Source: Hermatobates lingyangjiaoensis
Lineage: Eukaryota; Arthropoda; Insecta; Hemiptera; Hermatobatidae
Assembly (NCBI GenBank): GCA_026182355.1
Contig: JAPFBL010000069.1
Span: 930,001 to 994,000, forward strand
Direction of reading: 5' to 3'
Length of the DNA: 64,000 nt
The notes under the pieces were generated by a model. That model saw only the letters and a list, made by a program, of their open reading frames with translations, did no database searches and was not told where the DNA came from. Position numbers and translations under genes: made by a program. Each line of letters opens with the position of its first letter. Position 1 is the stretch's first letter. Shown piece by piece: positions 13,606 to 24,614 of the stretch.

Positions 13606-14660
13606 TCTTTAATTGGCTGTCGTTTTCTCACCATACCACTTCCTTTCCTGAAGACGATGTTAAAGGGGTCATATTATTAAAAGTGAGTACTGTTTCTAAT
13701 TTAACTTCATGTTTCTTTCTGTTTCCAAATTATAAATATATATATATCATTACCCTAGTCAAAGTATTGTAACTGAGTCATATTGTATTGTCTTCATTCG
13801 TGTTTTTTTTTCTCTTTTTAATGTATGCACATGAATATTGCAAGAAGAATGCATGAGTTCGCAATCTTTCGAAAGCATTCATGTCTTTGATAAAAATATT
13901 CAGTTTTTACATAAAAACCCTATCATTGACATTTCAGAGTTTTATAACCTGAAAAACTCACGGATATATTTTAGTACTAGATACTGAATGATGAAATAGA
14001 AAAATAGAATGTAAAATACTAGAAATTAAAATGTGAAATATTTTGCTGAAATTAAATGTGGACTTATAATTCATTTTGGGTGGAATTGAATTAATGAAAC
14101 AGAATATCCGTACTTCATGAAAGCTACTCGTATTTGCATCTTGTACCGAGTTTCAGTACCTGTTTATTCGCAACTCAATTGTTGTAAATCATAGCAAAAC
14201 AATTAACTAATAATCATCTAAGAGAATTAAAAAACCGATTAACTAAATATATATTAGATTAAAATTTAATATGTGCAAAGTTATTATTAAAAATAATTAC
14301 ACATTCTAATTTTTATTAACAGATACTGAACGATGAAATAAAAAAAACAGATATATAAAATACAAAAATATTTAAAATGTGCAATTTGTTGCTGATATTG
14401 AATATGCCACCTATAATTCCATGTAACAATGCAAACAATATTTTTGTTAAATTCCAAAGAGTATAACTGGTGAAAAAAATACAGACTAGTTTTACAGATC
14501 AAATAGAATTATTTATAGCATGTGTACTATAAGTGCTTTAAAATAAAGATGATAATAAATACCAACCTATAAACTACAGTCAGGTTGTGATCTCAAAATT
14601 CCCAAACAATAGCCAGAAGATCTTAGTCTAAATTTGGAATTCTATGTGGTGACGATAAAC
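13606..14660. other. AT-rich DNA with short (TA)n, no feature seen
   Basis: The stretches around 13975-14060 and 14320-14410 share an AGATACTGAATGATGAAATA-like segment and its downstream sequence, a loose local duplication. Nothing coding is visible. Confidence 0.4.
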
Positions 14661-14667
14661 TTCAATG

Positions 14668-14790
14668 CAGAAACATATATAAACTAAAAACACACACTTA
14701 CATTTTTTTTCGCTTCAAACTAGAATTAGAGAGTGCAAGTGTGAGTTTTTAATTTATCTATGTTTCTTTATCTACATTGAATCTTATATA
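14668..14790. repeat. Degraded family B-like inverted pair
   Basis: A minus-oriented AAAACACACACTTAC segment faces a plus-oriented GCAAGTGTGAGTTTTTAA segment, followed by TTTCTTTATCTACATTGAA as in the pairs at 60311 and 60469. The hammerhead core is not preserved. Confidence 0.5.
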
Positions 14791-14795
14791 TATAT

Positions 14796-15094
14796 CAGTT
14801 CACAAACGAAGAAAAGCAACACACAGAGAAAGAGACACACTTACAAACTCAAATTTTCGGATGATCCGTCTTCAGGAGGAAAGAGAGAAAGGGCGACCAA
14901 GCACGCCGGAAACACAACGGCAGGAAACCCGTTCCTGCCGTTGTGTTTCCGGCGTGCTTGTCGCCCTTTTCTCTTTCCTCCTGAAGACGGATCATCCGAA
15001 ATTTGAGTTTGTAAGTGTGTCTATCTCTGTGTGTTGCTTTTCTTCGTTTGTGAACTGATTTGCGTCAGTTTGGATCGTTTTCGAATTTAAGTGG
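14796..15094. repeat. Family B PLE inverted pair with long perfect arms
   Basis: The arms (about 14796-14922 and 14928-15057) meet at a GCAGGAAACCCGTTCCTGC centre and are nearly identical, which suggests a recent origin. The tail of about 37 bp (GCGTCAGTTTGGATCGTTTT) is only on the right arm. It lies between (TA)n tracts. Each arm has a family B hammerhead-like motif. Confidence 0.8.
14848..14878 (-). ncRNA. Hammerhead-ribozyme-like motif, family B
   Basis: Minus strand: stem I CUC/GAG, core CUGAAGA, extra C, stem II GGA/UCC with a UCA loop, GAAA, then AUUU containing the A15.1/U16.1 pair and U17. The plus arm copy at 14978-15007 has one base fewer after GAAA. Confidence 0.55.
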
Positions 15095-15134
15095 ATATAT
15101 ATATATATATATATTATATAATATATAATATATA

Positions 15135-15318
15135 CAATTAAAAGAAATGGTTCAGCGGACTTTTTTAAATAAAATAAATTTAAAACGAAGGAAACACACA
15201 GAAAGACACAGACATAACTCACATCGATATTTCGACCATTGTCTTCATCGAAATATCGATGTGAGTTATGTCTGTGTCTTTCTGTGTGTTTCATTCGTTT
15301 TGAATTTATTTTATATAT
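15135..15318. repeat. Family C PLE-like inverted pair
   Basis: A nearly perfect palindrome: arms around 15165-15234 and 15247-15315, with the tail only on the left (about 15135-15165). At the centre the minus strand reads GAUGA, A, GAC-AAUG-GUC, GAAAUAUC, GAUG. This is the hammerhead pattern, but the first bases of the core are cut off by the palindrome junction. No coding sequence of this family is in the window, so assignment to PLEs rests on structure and motif only. Confidence 0.6.
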
Positions 15319-15481
15319 AAATATATAACACTATTTTTTCTTTTTTATCGAGATTTAGTCTAGCTTCAATAATACAACACCTTTAAGCCAGACAAAATTG
15401 AAGCTAGTCCAAACCTGGATAAAATAGAAAAATGGTGTTAAATACACCATATGTGGTCTGTATATGTGGTCGAGATAAGGA

Positions 15482-15486
15482 AAACA

Positions 15487-15531
<45 letters not shown>
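15482..15531. repeat. (TA)n microsatellite
   Basis: About 20 TA units immediately before the family F tail. Comparable tracts border most PLE-derived pairs: about 4270-4314, 8555-8574, 15095-15134, 16170-16195, 16452-16473, 19971-19992, 20110-20177, 20609-20629, 21337-21375, 29262-29300, 30246-30294, 33412-33462, 36524-36552, 37534-37550, 37776-37816, 56045-56081, 60439-60468, 60687-60720, 61080-61120 and 61772-61804. Confidence 0.9.
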
Positions 15532-15597
15532 GAAATTTTTACAATAACACGTGATATAAATATTCAGGGAACTCACCACAAATGATAGAATATAATC

Positions 15598-15634
15598 GCT
15601 CTAAGGCCTTTCATGCACCACGTCGTCAGAGAGC
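15598..15634 (-). ncRNA. Hammerhead-ribozyme-like motif, family F, minus copy
   Basis: Stem I GCUCU/AGAGC (5 bp), core CUGACGA, extra C, stem II GUG/CAU around a GUG loop, GAAA, then GGCC between A15.1 and U16.1, U17. All core positions except the one-base insertion agree with the hammerhead consensus. It is one of the best folds in the window. Confidence 0.65.
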
Positions 15635-15917
15635 AAGTTGTGTGCTGGTTATGAATTTTCTTTTAAAGTAAAATGAATATTGGCATCATTGATAGTATTC
15701 TTTCTCATTACATTTGAAATAGTAATTGTTGAACAAATTAAGAATATTTCAAATGTAATAGGGAAAAATACTGTCAAAGTAAATTGAAATTATTATTATA
15801 ATTATTTCAATAGGAAAAATAATAATACAATTAAACTTATTATATAAAAGATTATAATAATCTTTATTCAAATTTAAATCAAAATTCATCACCTGCCCAC
15901 AACTTGTATTCACTTGA

Positions 15918-15950
15918 TCCTTGACGACGTGATACACGAAAGACATCGGA
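15918..15950 (+). ncRNA. Hammerhead-ribozyme-like motif, family F, plus copy
   Basis: Stem I UCC/GGA, core UUGACGA (C3 changed to U), extra C, stem II GUG/CAC around an AUA loop, GAAA, GACA between A15.1 and U16.1, C17. Compared with the minus copy, stems I and II differ in sequence but remain paired. Confidence 0.55.
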
Positions 15951-16007
15951 GCGTTTATTTTCCATTATTTGTGATGAGTTAAGTATATATATATATATTC
16001 GTATATT

Positions 16008-16138
16008 TGGGGGAGGGGGGGGGGGACAGTCCTTCATTTGTACATGTGAGATTAAATTTTCTGCCTACTTTTGTCTTGATCAGTTTTGGAAAAGAAATCC
16101 AAAAAACTGATCAAGACAAAAGTAGGCAGAAAATTTAA

Positions 16139-16143
<5 letters not shown>
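16008..16143. repeat. Family H inverted pair with a G-rich tail
   Basis: Perfect or near-perfect arms of about 42 bp at 16045-16092 and 16100-16141 around a short spacer. The tail, on the left only, includes a G-rich run at 16011-16025. It ends in a (CA)n(TA)n tract. The tail and arm are related to the next pair at 16196-16410. No hammerhead core is present. Confidence 0.65.
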
Positions 16144-16195
<52 letters not shown>

Positions 16196-16196
<1 letters not shown>

Positions 16197-16408
16197 TTCA
16201 TTAAATGCCTTGCTTATTTTTAATCTGTTCCATTTTTTATAACTTTTCTAATTTTCTAATACAATTTTTCATTCATTTAGGTAAAATGTACACCAATTCA
16301 CCGAATGTTCTATATTAGAAAATTAGAAATGTTTTGCAATAAACGGACTAGATTAAAAATAAGCAAGGCATTTAATGAAACATGTATGAATGAAGGTTTG
16401 CTCCCAAA

Positions 16409-16410
<2 letters not shown>
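16196..16410. repeat. Family H inverted pair
   Basis: Left arm about 16198-16230 and right arm about 16348-16380 share ATTAAATGCCTTGCTTATTT in inverted order. The tail (CATGTATGAATGAAGGTTTG) is only on the right. Both ends lie next to (CA)n(TA)n microsatellites (16140-16195 and 16412-16473). Confidence 0.65.
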
Positions 16411-16473
<63 letters not shown>

Positions 16474-16499
16474 AATTAAATTACTTTCGTGATCACAAG

Positions 16500-16700
16500 A
16501 AATTCAGGAATTAAATCAAGAAGCAGAGGTTCTTAAAAATGAGCAACACAAAAAGAACGAGACACTTACTAGAATCAATATTTGGAACTACAATTCGTCT
16601 TCAAGGAGAGACTAAAAGAAAATAGTGAGGTACAATACTGACAGACGAGCAGTGTAGGGTCGACTGAGTCCTATGTAAATATATACATATATAATTCTTT
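16500..16700 (-). repeat. Single decayed PLE-like terminal segment
   Basis: The minus strand has a decayed hammerhead-like series (UUGAAGA, C, GAA...UUC hairpin, CAAAUAUUGAUU) next to an AGAGACTAAAAGAAAAT segment typical of family B and C copies. There is no inverted partner. Confidence 0.45.
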
Positions 16701-18410
16701 ACATATTAGCCTGGCTATTTTTTTATACATTTCAATGCGGTTTCGTCAAAAGTAGTCACAACCTTTAAAGACCCAGGGAAAATAATAGTACATTTTTATT
16801 CTAGCCGTTGTTTGCTGAAATTTGGTCTCATCTGTCAGTCAGTAGAAGCTGTTCGAGAAAAATGATAATGAAGTAATTTTATTTGAATAGCACACTTCTA
16901 AAGATAGAGAAATGAGGGTGCTAATTAATAGGATAATGATATCCGGTATAAGAGATTCATAAAGCCCTTAAATAGAGTACTTCGACTAGAAGATAAAAAC
17001 TTACGAACAACTAGCAGCCTTCAATTAAACCAAAGCACAGAGGCATCGTACTGAAAACCTATTACCAAAACCTTCAAGATATAGGGCGTGATTGATCAAA
17101 CCTTGCAAGGTAAAACTATATTATTTTAACAAAACCATCTACAACAGCTGAAATTATATATATATATAAAACTTCTAAAATCTTTAGTTTTATAGTAAAC
17201 TTTGAAAAACGATTTTAAAGTTTTCTAATAAATAACAGAAAATGTTTAGTCTAGCATAAATGAAAAGTTAGCATGAATTCTAGGTGTATAATTTACTAAG
17301 TGCTTTCCAAGTCTAATTATTCAACTGACCGTTTTACTGAGTCGTGAATGGTAATGGAGATATTAATTAGGCAGAACTCATTTAATGGGATAGTTTCACA
17401 GACTAAAGAATAAATATGAAAATGTTTAACAGAGGTCGAGGGGAACAGAGAGGGAAGGGGAGTTATGTTCGTGTAACTCAGTAACGGTAATATGTTATTT
17501 TAGAATCCATGCTTGTGAAAAAGGAAGAAGAAGCAGGTTGCTTATTTAATTGCACTGCTTGTACGTACGTAGCATGAAATAATTACATTGGTTTTTGATT
17601 TCCGTTATTATAAAACGACGATGCTAGAAGCACGTCAGTTCTCTACTTTAAATAATTCCAATTTACGTGAGAATTTCTTTTTGATTCAAATAACTTTTAT
17701 TATAAGAATGAAACAAAGTTTTTCGTATATTCCTCTGTACATGATGTTAAGTGAAAACAGCTGCTTTCTTTAATAAATATAATTCATTCACACAATAAAT
17801 ATGCATTAGTGTAATATTCTATTGTAATGATGTTTTCTTTGCTATAAATATTTTAATTTGGAATAGTTAAACAACGTGTGATCATTAAACAGACAATATG
17901 TTGTTTATTTTTAATATCTACATAATCAAGCATGTGCGTGTACTAACTGTTGCGAATTTTTCTTAAAGGTTCATTATAGTGATATTTATCTTTCATTAAT
18001 CTTTACAGCTGTATAAGACAAATAAACACAGTTGGCTAATCATCAGGAAAGTTGAACACCAGAGTATTCAATTTATATATTTGTGAAACCTTTGCAGAAA
18101 CCTACATCAGTAAATATAACATTATTATAAATGCATCGCACTTATTAATTAAATAATAATAACATAATTATATATAAATACATTGGTATTTATGGCACAC
18201 AAATATTTATGACATTTAGTATTTCCAATTAAAAAAATTCTTACTTCGATCTAAAAAAAAGTTTTAAAATAAAACTGAAACGTTAACAACGAGATTTTGA
18301 TTTAAAAAATTAACTGAATCTGGATTATTTAATACCTATTCTATTAAACGATTGATTTATTATGGGATACTGAATTAGTGTTTATAGCTATAATTTTGCA
18401 GTAAAAATAT
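16701..18410. other. AT-rich DNA, no feature seen
   Basis: Only short frames and a brief (TA)n near 17155. No repeat, RNA gene or coding region was recognised. Confidence 0.4.
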
Positions 18411-18413
18411 TAC

Positions 18414-18543
18414 ATCAGTTGGGTTTTTGACTCTGACGAAGACCGCTTGTTACGGTTAAAAGATCTTAGTCTTGTTTTCTCATTTTCTTATTGTGGTTTG
18501 ATCATTGATTGTTATTTCACGTGTTTATGTGAAATCTTTTTAT
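18414..18543 (+). repeat. Single family A PLE 3' end
   Basis: One plus-strand arm only: CAGTTGGGTTTTTGACTC, the hammerhead region (18429-18471, with GAAA changed to AAAA) and the complete outer tail ending TGTGAAATCTTTTTAT. There is no inverted partner and no (TA)n at the left. Confidence 0.7.
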
Positions 18544-19513
18544 GAAATGTCCTTATATGAGAATTATTTGTTTGAACCTGTACATTTATAGGAGGGTTTT
18601 GGCCTTTTGGTATACACTTGACTGTTTCTTTTTTAGTCTTTTAAGTAGAGTGGTGATAAAAAAAATATATTTTGTGAAGTTTCGAATATATGCGTTTTGA
18701 AATCCACTAAAACACCATACTTCATGCTGTTTGCTTACGTTTAATTGAGTGGATCTCCATCGATAATTTTTCCAATAAATTGTAGACAACCTTTATATAA
18801 TGTTGACAAACGTATTGTTTTACATGTGGTAAACATCCTTGGAACTAGTAAAAACGAAAAGCAAATGATCTTTTATAATACTTGCAAACTGATCTATATG
18901 CCAAAACTAGTACTTCTGGTGATCTAGAAACATAAATTTCTTTTCAATTATTACGAAGATATGAATTATAGCTTGATACAAATTTCATGAATTTCCTTGA
19001 TTGAAAACAGAATTGTTACACCGAAAAACCATACAGACAATCACTTTTCTCAATAGTAACTGAATCGGAATATTTCTTCACTCAACAATAGCGTCATATG
19101 AATATCCTTTATTTAATAAACACTTTTTTTAAAGTATGTAACTATTTCTAAGCAATATGTACTTGTTTCAACATACATGAATGATACATTTTAACTAGTA
19201 ATAACTTCTCTTTAAACCATGGTACATATATTATTACATTTGTATTAAAGCTTCTTTCTTCGAAACTCTATTTTTAACAACACTCAACATAAAAGCATAT
19301 CCAACATTGTAATGAATGCTTCATTTCTACTTCATTATAAGTAATCTTTAGTAATCATGGACAAAAATGATTTCATGATTTTGAGGTTATGAAGTCAGCT
19401 GATTCCGTATTCAATGTTTTATGTAATCTGTTTTGGATGTGTGTGTGTGTGTGTGTGTGTTCCGTTTTCCGTTATATGGAATTAAGTGAATAATATGGAC
19501 CCTCATCACGGTC

Positions 19514-19965
19514 CCTCCTGATGTACATCATAATTCTGGTCCTAGGAGGGATTGCAATAATTCTACTTTTTTCATTACCACTTATTTTCCTGGTGCTCAC
19601 AGGCTGCGCGCAGTTATCAAGGAGTTCTTCCCTATACTTTCTTCTTCCACCTGTACCTCTTCCGTCTTCAGAGAGGCACCCTCTATTTCTTAACGCGAAC
19701 CTGCTAATCTTAGATGCATCTTTTCTCATATTTCTTCTCCCAAGCCTCCCAATACTGCTGGTGGTATGGTCCAATGCGGACGCCGTGGGTGTCTTACTTG
19801 TCAAAACATCACCAGATGTTTTCTGCATCTAGTGTTTGAGTTGGGTTTTTGATGACTCTGATGAAGACCGCTTGTTACGGATGAAAGATCTTAGTCTTGT
19901 TTTCCCATTTCTTATTGTGGTTTGATCATTGATTGTTATTTCACGTGTTTATGTGAAATCTTTTT
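19514..19965 (+). pseudogene. PLE ORF fragment fused to family A 3' end
   Basis: From 19514 to 19845 one frame, with a single stop at 19691, reads RRD, TYFPGAHRLRAVIKEFF and SVFREAPSIS, then REPANLRC, and QCGRRGCLTCQNI. These match, in order, the linker between RT and GIY-YIG of the PLE at 33588-36129 (YFPGVHKLRKFIKEL, SFRRAPNLSN, RCGRRRCLTC). The CxxxxCxxC cluster is the Cys-rich linker expected just before GIY-YIG. The frame then runs straight into the family A terminal region, so the GIY-YIG part is deleted. This shows that family A belongs to a PLE of this group. The tail ends in (TA)n at 19971. Confidence 0.75.
19854..19896 (+). ncRNA. Hammerhead-like motif, family A, canonical CUGAUGA core
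   Basis: Stem I GACU/AGUC, core CUGAUGA, extra A, stem II GACCG/CGGAU with one damaged pair, GAAA, GAUC, UU. The core heptamer is the textbook hammerhead sequence here. Confidence 0.5.
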
Positions 19966-20002
19966 ACTATATATATATATATATATATATTTATAAACTA
20001 GT

Positions 20003-20105
20003 ATTTAAAAAAGAACACATAGAAAGGAAACCACTGAACTCACTACTATATTTCGATGTCCTCGTCTTCAGGAAAAGAAGTGAATTGCTTTAAAGGCTGA
20101 TAACG
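20003..20105 (-). repeat. Decayed PLE-like terminal segment
   Basis: The minus strand carries CCTGAAGACGAGG...CATCGAAATATAG, the hammerhead order with a weak stem II and broken stem I, followed by GAGTTCAGTGGTTTCC. It is flanked on both sides by (TA)n. Confidence 0.5.
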
Positions 20106-20148
20106 ACTAATATATATATATATTATATATATATATATATAATATATA

Positions 20149-20177
<29 letters not shown>

Positions 20178-20179
<2 letters not shown>

Positions 20180-20608
20180 GGTATGTTCTCTAATCGGGGT
20201 TCGGTCAATTTTCCAGGATAAAAAATCAAACTCTCGTTGCCAACGTTTCGGTTTTATTTAAAACCTTTTTCATAAGCAGAAGTAAGAATTTTTTAACTAA
20301 GAAAATGAAATTTACATTATTTAAAGGAACAACAATGTTAGCCGGACAAAACCTTCGACTAGACTTAGTCTTAGACGAACTTAGACAGTCTAGTCGAAGG
20401 TTTTGTCCGGCTAACATTGTTGTTCCTTTAAATAATGTAAATTTCATTTTCTTAGTTAAAAAATTCTTACTTCTGCCTATGAAAAAGGTTTTAAATAAAA
20501 CCGAAACGTTGGCAACGAGAGTTTGATTTTTTATCCTGGAAAATTGACCGAACCCCGATTAGAGAACACACCTATTCTATCAAACGGTCGATATATTATT
20601 GAATCTGC
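20178..20608. repeat. Family E PLE inverted pair
   Basis: Arms about 20178-20360 and 20385-20572 are almost identical mirror images around a CTAGACTTAGTC-type centre. The tail of about 35 bp (ATTCTATCAAACGGTCGA) is only on the right. No RT sequence is retained. Mirror-image 73-codon frames at 20226-20447 and 20305-20526 are translations of the palindrome, not genes. Each arm has the family E hammerhead-like element (plus copy at 20475-20513). Confidence 0.8.
20475..20513 (+). ncRNA. Degenerate hammerhead-like motif, family E
   Basis: Stem I GCC/GGC, 6-bp stem II GGUUUU/AAAACC with an AAAU loop, then GAAACGUU. The position of CUGAUGA reads UAUGAAAAA, so the catalytic core is incomplete. The same design recurs at 20689-20727 (minus), 21205-21243 (plus), 30354-30392 (minus) and 33280-33318 (plus), where position 17 is C. 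Confidence 0.4.
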
Positions 20609-20629
20609 TATATATATATATATATATAT

Positions 20630-21330
20630 AGGTGTATAATGTAATCGGGATTCGGTCAATTTTCCAGGATCAAAATCAAACTCTCAATGCCGACGTTTCG
20701 GTTTTATTTAAAACCTTTTTCATAGGCCTACAAACAAAGGATGACAAGAAATCATATATAAACATCAACATATAACCAACATCAAAATGGAATATTACAG
20801 TTGTGAAAAAACAAAAATATATATACAAGTAGAAGTAATAGAAAAGCAATAAACATTTTTATGAACTTACAGAAGTCAGAATTTTTCAATTAGAAAAATG
20901 ATGATTGAGTGAACAGTGTTTCGGTTTACATGTAATTGTAATCAGTTAGTCTGGTCCAAGTTTTTGACCAGTTAAGATGTTAGTTCACTAACTATCTATT
21001 GTTACTTCATTTTATATAATGTAAATTTCATCATTTTTCTAATTGAAAAATTCTGACTTCTGTAAGTTCATAAAAATGTTTATTGCTTTTCTATTACTTC
21101 TACTTGTATATATATTTTTGTTTTTTCACAACTGTAATATTCCATTTTGATGTTGGTTATATGTTGATGTTTATATATGATTTCTTGTCATCCTTTGTTT
21201 GTAGGCCTATGAAAAAGGTTTTAAATAAAACCGAAACGTCGGCATTGAGATTTGATTTTGATCCTGGAAAATTGACCGAATCCCGATTACATTATACACC
21301 TATTCTATCCAACGGTTGATATATTATTGA

Positions 21331-21335
<5 letters not shown>
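20630..21335. repeat. Family E PLE inverted pair, non-coding
   Basis: The minus arm (20630-20904) is joined to a longer plus arm (about 20905-21301) that begins at TTGAGTGAACAGTG, a point lying just downstream of the ORF in the complete element at 32978. The tail of 33-34 bp is on the right only. It shares its TA tract with the pair at 20178. The different internal junction shows that it arose independently of the pair at 30295. Confidence 0.85.
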
Positions 21336-21370
<35 letters not shown>

Positions 21371-21428
<58 letters not shown>

Positions 21429-21960
21429 CTGTGTGTGTGTATGTACGTCTATCTGTGTATGTAGTGTATGTACGGGTGTTTGTACGTGTATATGTTTTTC
21501 TGTCTGTGTGTGTGCTTGCTATGTATGTGCGTGTGTATATGCATGTTTGTGTGCATATGGGTTTTTCTGTCTGTCTTTGTGTACGTGTTATTTATGTTCG
21601 TATGCATATGTACGTCTATGTGTGTATATAGTGTACATTTGTGTGTTTGTGTTTGTGTATGTGTTTGACTGTCTGTCTGAGTTTGTTATGCATATATGAC
21701 TGTTTGTGTAGTGTCTGTTTGTATGTCTGTCTGTGTGTGTTATGGATGTGTGCGTATATGTACGTCTGTGTGTGTATGTAGTGTACGTTCGTCTGTTTGT
21801 ACGTGTATGTGTTTGACTGTCTGTGTTTGTTATGTATGTACAAGTGTGTCCGCGTAGTGTCTGTTTGTATGTCTGTCTGTGTGTGTTATGCATGTGCGTG
21901 TGTGTGTCTGAGTGTTGTTTGTACTTGTATGTGTTTGTTTGTCTGTGTGTGGGTGTTTTG
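21371..21960. repeat. TG-rich minisatellite with about 150-bp higher order
   Basis: A pure (TG)n run at 21373-21427 leads into about 530 bp of variant TGTGTATGTACGTCTG units. ATGTACGTCT recurs at 21441, 21608 and 21758, and the GTGTCTGTTTGTATGTCTGT block at about 21710 and 21856, giving a loose 150-167-bp period. All long frames here, on both strands, are repeat translations. Confidence 0.85.
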
Positions 21961-21964
21961 GTAT

Positions 21965-24600
21965 AGATTGCGAATATTGTGATGTATATTTAAATATGTT
22001 TATGAAGAGGATGGACGTCATATCGTTTGATGGATTATTTTGATGTTTTACTATATTTAGCCTTTGCAGTGTAGAACAGCTTGTAAAAAAAATGCAAAGG
22101 ATGAATGACAGTTTATTTCAAACCTGCTTTATTTATATGTCTGGCTAAGATTTAATTTAAATTCAATTAAATTTATATTAATATAGTGTACTTATTAATG
22201 AAAGTATAGAATTAAGTAGACTAACCTTCATTTGTTATCTGATTTTAGTTCACTATTAAAGAAAAAAACATTAATTTTTTGTTTATTAAATGACGTGAGT
22301 GATTACAGAAATTAGTTGGCTTTGGTACTTGACAATATATACGACTGTTCTTTATTTCCTCCTGTACCTAGCTTTTAAGTCTGATTTATTATCTGGAAGT
22401 CAAACCTCTAGAGGCCTTTAATCCCATTGATACCATATGTTATAGAAGGTGGTATTTTCCAAAATTTATTGTTCCCTTTGCAGATCAGGTCGATGTCCTG
22501 CAGGAGTTCTTATTAAAAGAGAACTAACATAACTTTCGTTTTGCCTAACATTTATAATATTACTTTGGTTTGTTAAAACCGAGATATAATGTGGAGCGCA
22601 TTTGTTTAAAACTGTAAGTAAAATTACATTATGATGAAAAATCTCTATTTCAACATTTTAACGGATTTATTGGTTTTTAAAGTTTCCTGATTCCATTCAG
22701 GAGGTTTTTTTTTTCATATGATATCAGTGTAAGTCAGTATGGATAGGAGGATGGGAGTCTAAAGTTTGTAGATACATTGAAGGTCGCAACATTTGATGTA
22801 TCGAATTTATATTATACCTTAAAGATGTAAATCGTATTGAGAAAATGTAATATAGTTCATGGAAATATTCAACATAGGAAAGCCACTTACCATATTTTGC
22901 ATTTAAATCTTATCTCTTTTTCCCTTCAATGACAATGTCTAGAGAATCGAACGAGTATAATTGAAATATAACTGACATTTGCAATTGTTGCAAAAGTTTC
23001 GTAATTTTTTTATAAAAGAAAAGGTTGTTTCTACATAAACAAATTATAACTTCTTAACTTAATATTGTATATCAAAGATTGTGAACATAATACCCTTTAC
23101 AATTTTTGTTGGATCATCATAAAATTAAATACAAAAATAGCCTTTTATAAGAGACTAAACTGTATCGTTTTTTGATCAAATTGCATCATAAAAGAGCTAC
23201 ATTATATGACTTAATTCATTTCTGAAAAAACTCAATTTAAATATAGTAAATTTTGAATATTACATAATTATAAAATTAGTGTGTTATGTTTAAAATATTA
23301 GACTACTAGAAGAAGGGCAATGCCATTAGAAACAAAATCTACAACTTACAATAATTATTATCTTAATTTTTGTCAGATTTGTTTCTACTGGCTTGCAAAA
23401 AATGAGACAATAAATTTTACTAAACTGTAGAACATTTTTAAAAAATCATAACAATGTATGGATGAGTTTATTTGTTGATAATTACACCTGTACTGAGAGC
23501 GGTGTTTCTTAAAATGGGCACCCGGAATTGATCGAATACAATAAAAAAAAAAAATAGGAAATTTATATTCCAATATTTAACAAATTATATAATTTTTACA
23601 AATTTTACAGATAGTGAGTTTCTTATTTTAATGAATGAGCCCATTTTTTATTAGTTAATATTTTAATATTTTTTTTTACTTTTATTCTGTTATTTATCTT
23701 AGTTGCTAACTGAAAACAGTAACTCTCTGTTGTACTGTTGCAACTAGATGTTATCTTTATTCCTGCATTGATAGTTGCGTTTGTAATAAGACGTATGCAA
23801 ATTCGTGTGAATTTGTGGAAGAAGAAATAGATCTAAACTTACAAGTTAGTCCTATTCTTTTATCAAAACTTTATAAACTACTAGAAGCTATATATCTGTA
23901 TACCTGTGTAGCTACTAAACACAGCTTAAAAATCTATGTCTTCGCTTTTGCATCGAATTTCCAACCCATCCTAATTTTAAATTTTAAGTTAAACATACAC
24001 AAATCAGCTTGTTACATCTTATGGTGGCTGAGTTTACTAGTGAAAAATTTTGTGGACAAACAGAAAGAAATTTTTCTAAGGATGGATTTGGTTTCTCTGC
24101 TGTATAAAAATCAAAGATAAAATGAGTTGAAATGAGTCAGTTCTAAGCAATGTACAGACAAAACCTTTCTTTTATTTATGTAGATATATTGGAACTAAAA
24201 TAAAAGAAATAAAAATAAAATAAGAAGAAGAAATAATAAAAAAATATAAAAAAAAACAGTAAGAAAAGATAGTCTTTTAGAATAAATTTCTTGTTCACAC
24301 ACTCTTCAAACAATTTCAGTTCTTTCTCATAATGTTAGAAGAAACGACTTTGGACTAAGGGATTAGAATCAAAAGATGAAATAAAATAAAAGAATTGAAA
24401 ATTCTTGTTATAAATTAGTAAATATTAGGTAGAAAGTACATGTTTTACAAGTACATAGATTATTTGGAAAGCATAAATGGAAAAAAAATTATAAAATTTA
24501 ATAAATATAAGTATTAAGCATCATATATTAATTAAATGTATTGACGTCAATAGCTAATTTAGAGAACTTAACTTAAAAAGGTTAAGTGCAGCATAGAACG
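21965..24600. other. AT-rich DNA, no feature seen
   Basis: A 101-codon frame at 23815-24120 has no recognisable domain and ordinary AT-rich codons. No repeats or RNA genes were seen. Confidence 0.4.
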
Positions 24601-24614
24601 TAGAAGGTATAGAC

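Larger units (their letters stand above)
15529..15975. repeat. Family F PLE-like inverted pair with two hammerhead motifs
   Basis: The left (minus) arm, with an outer tail at 15529-15570, covers about 15571-15660. The right (plus) arm covers about 15885-15975. The central 220 bp is AT-rich, with its own inverted segment (ATTTGAAATA...TATTTCAAAT). The arms have diverged noticeably, yet each retains a complete hammerhead-like fold with different but complementary stem I and stem II bases. No coding sequence was seen. Confidence 0.7.

Noticed and set aside
18586..18927. Opposing frames of 67 and 60 codons
   Set aside because: AT-driven, overlapping, with no domain, splice or repeat support.
20226..20526. 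Two almost identical 73-codon frames on opposite strands
   Set aside because: They are mirror images produced by the family E palindrome, spanning the terminal repeat rather than a gene.
21373..22021. Six overlapping frames of 61-108 codons on both strands
   Set aside because: They are Cys/Val and Thr/His translations of the TG minisatellite.
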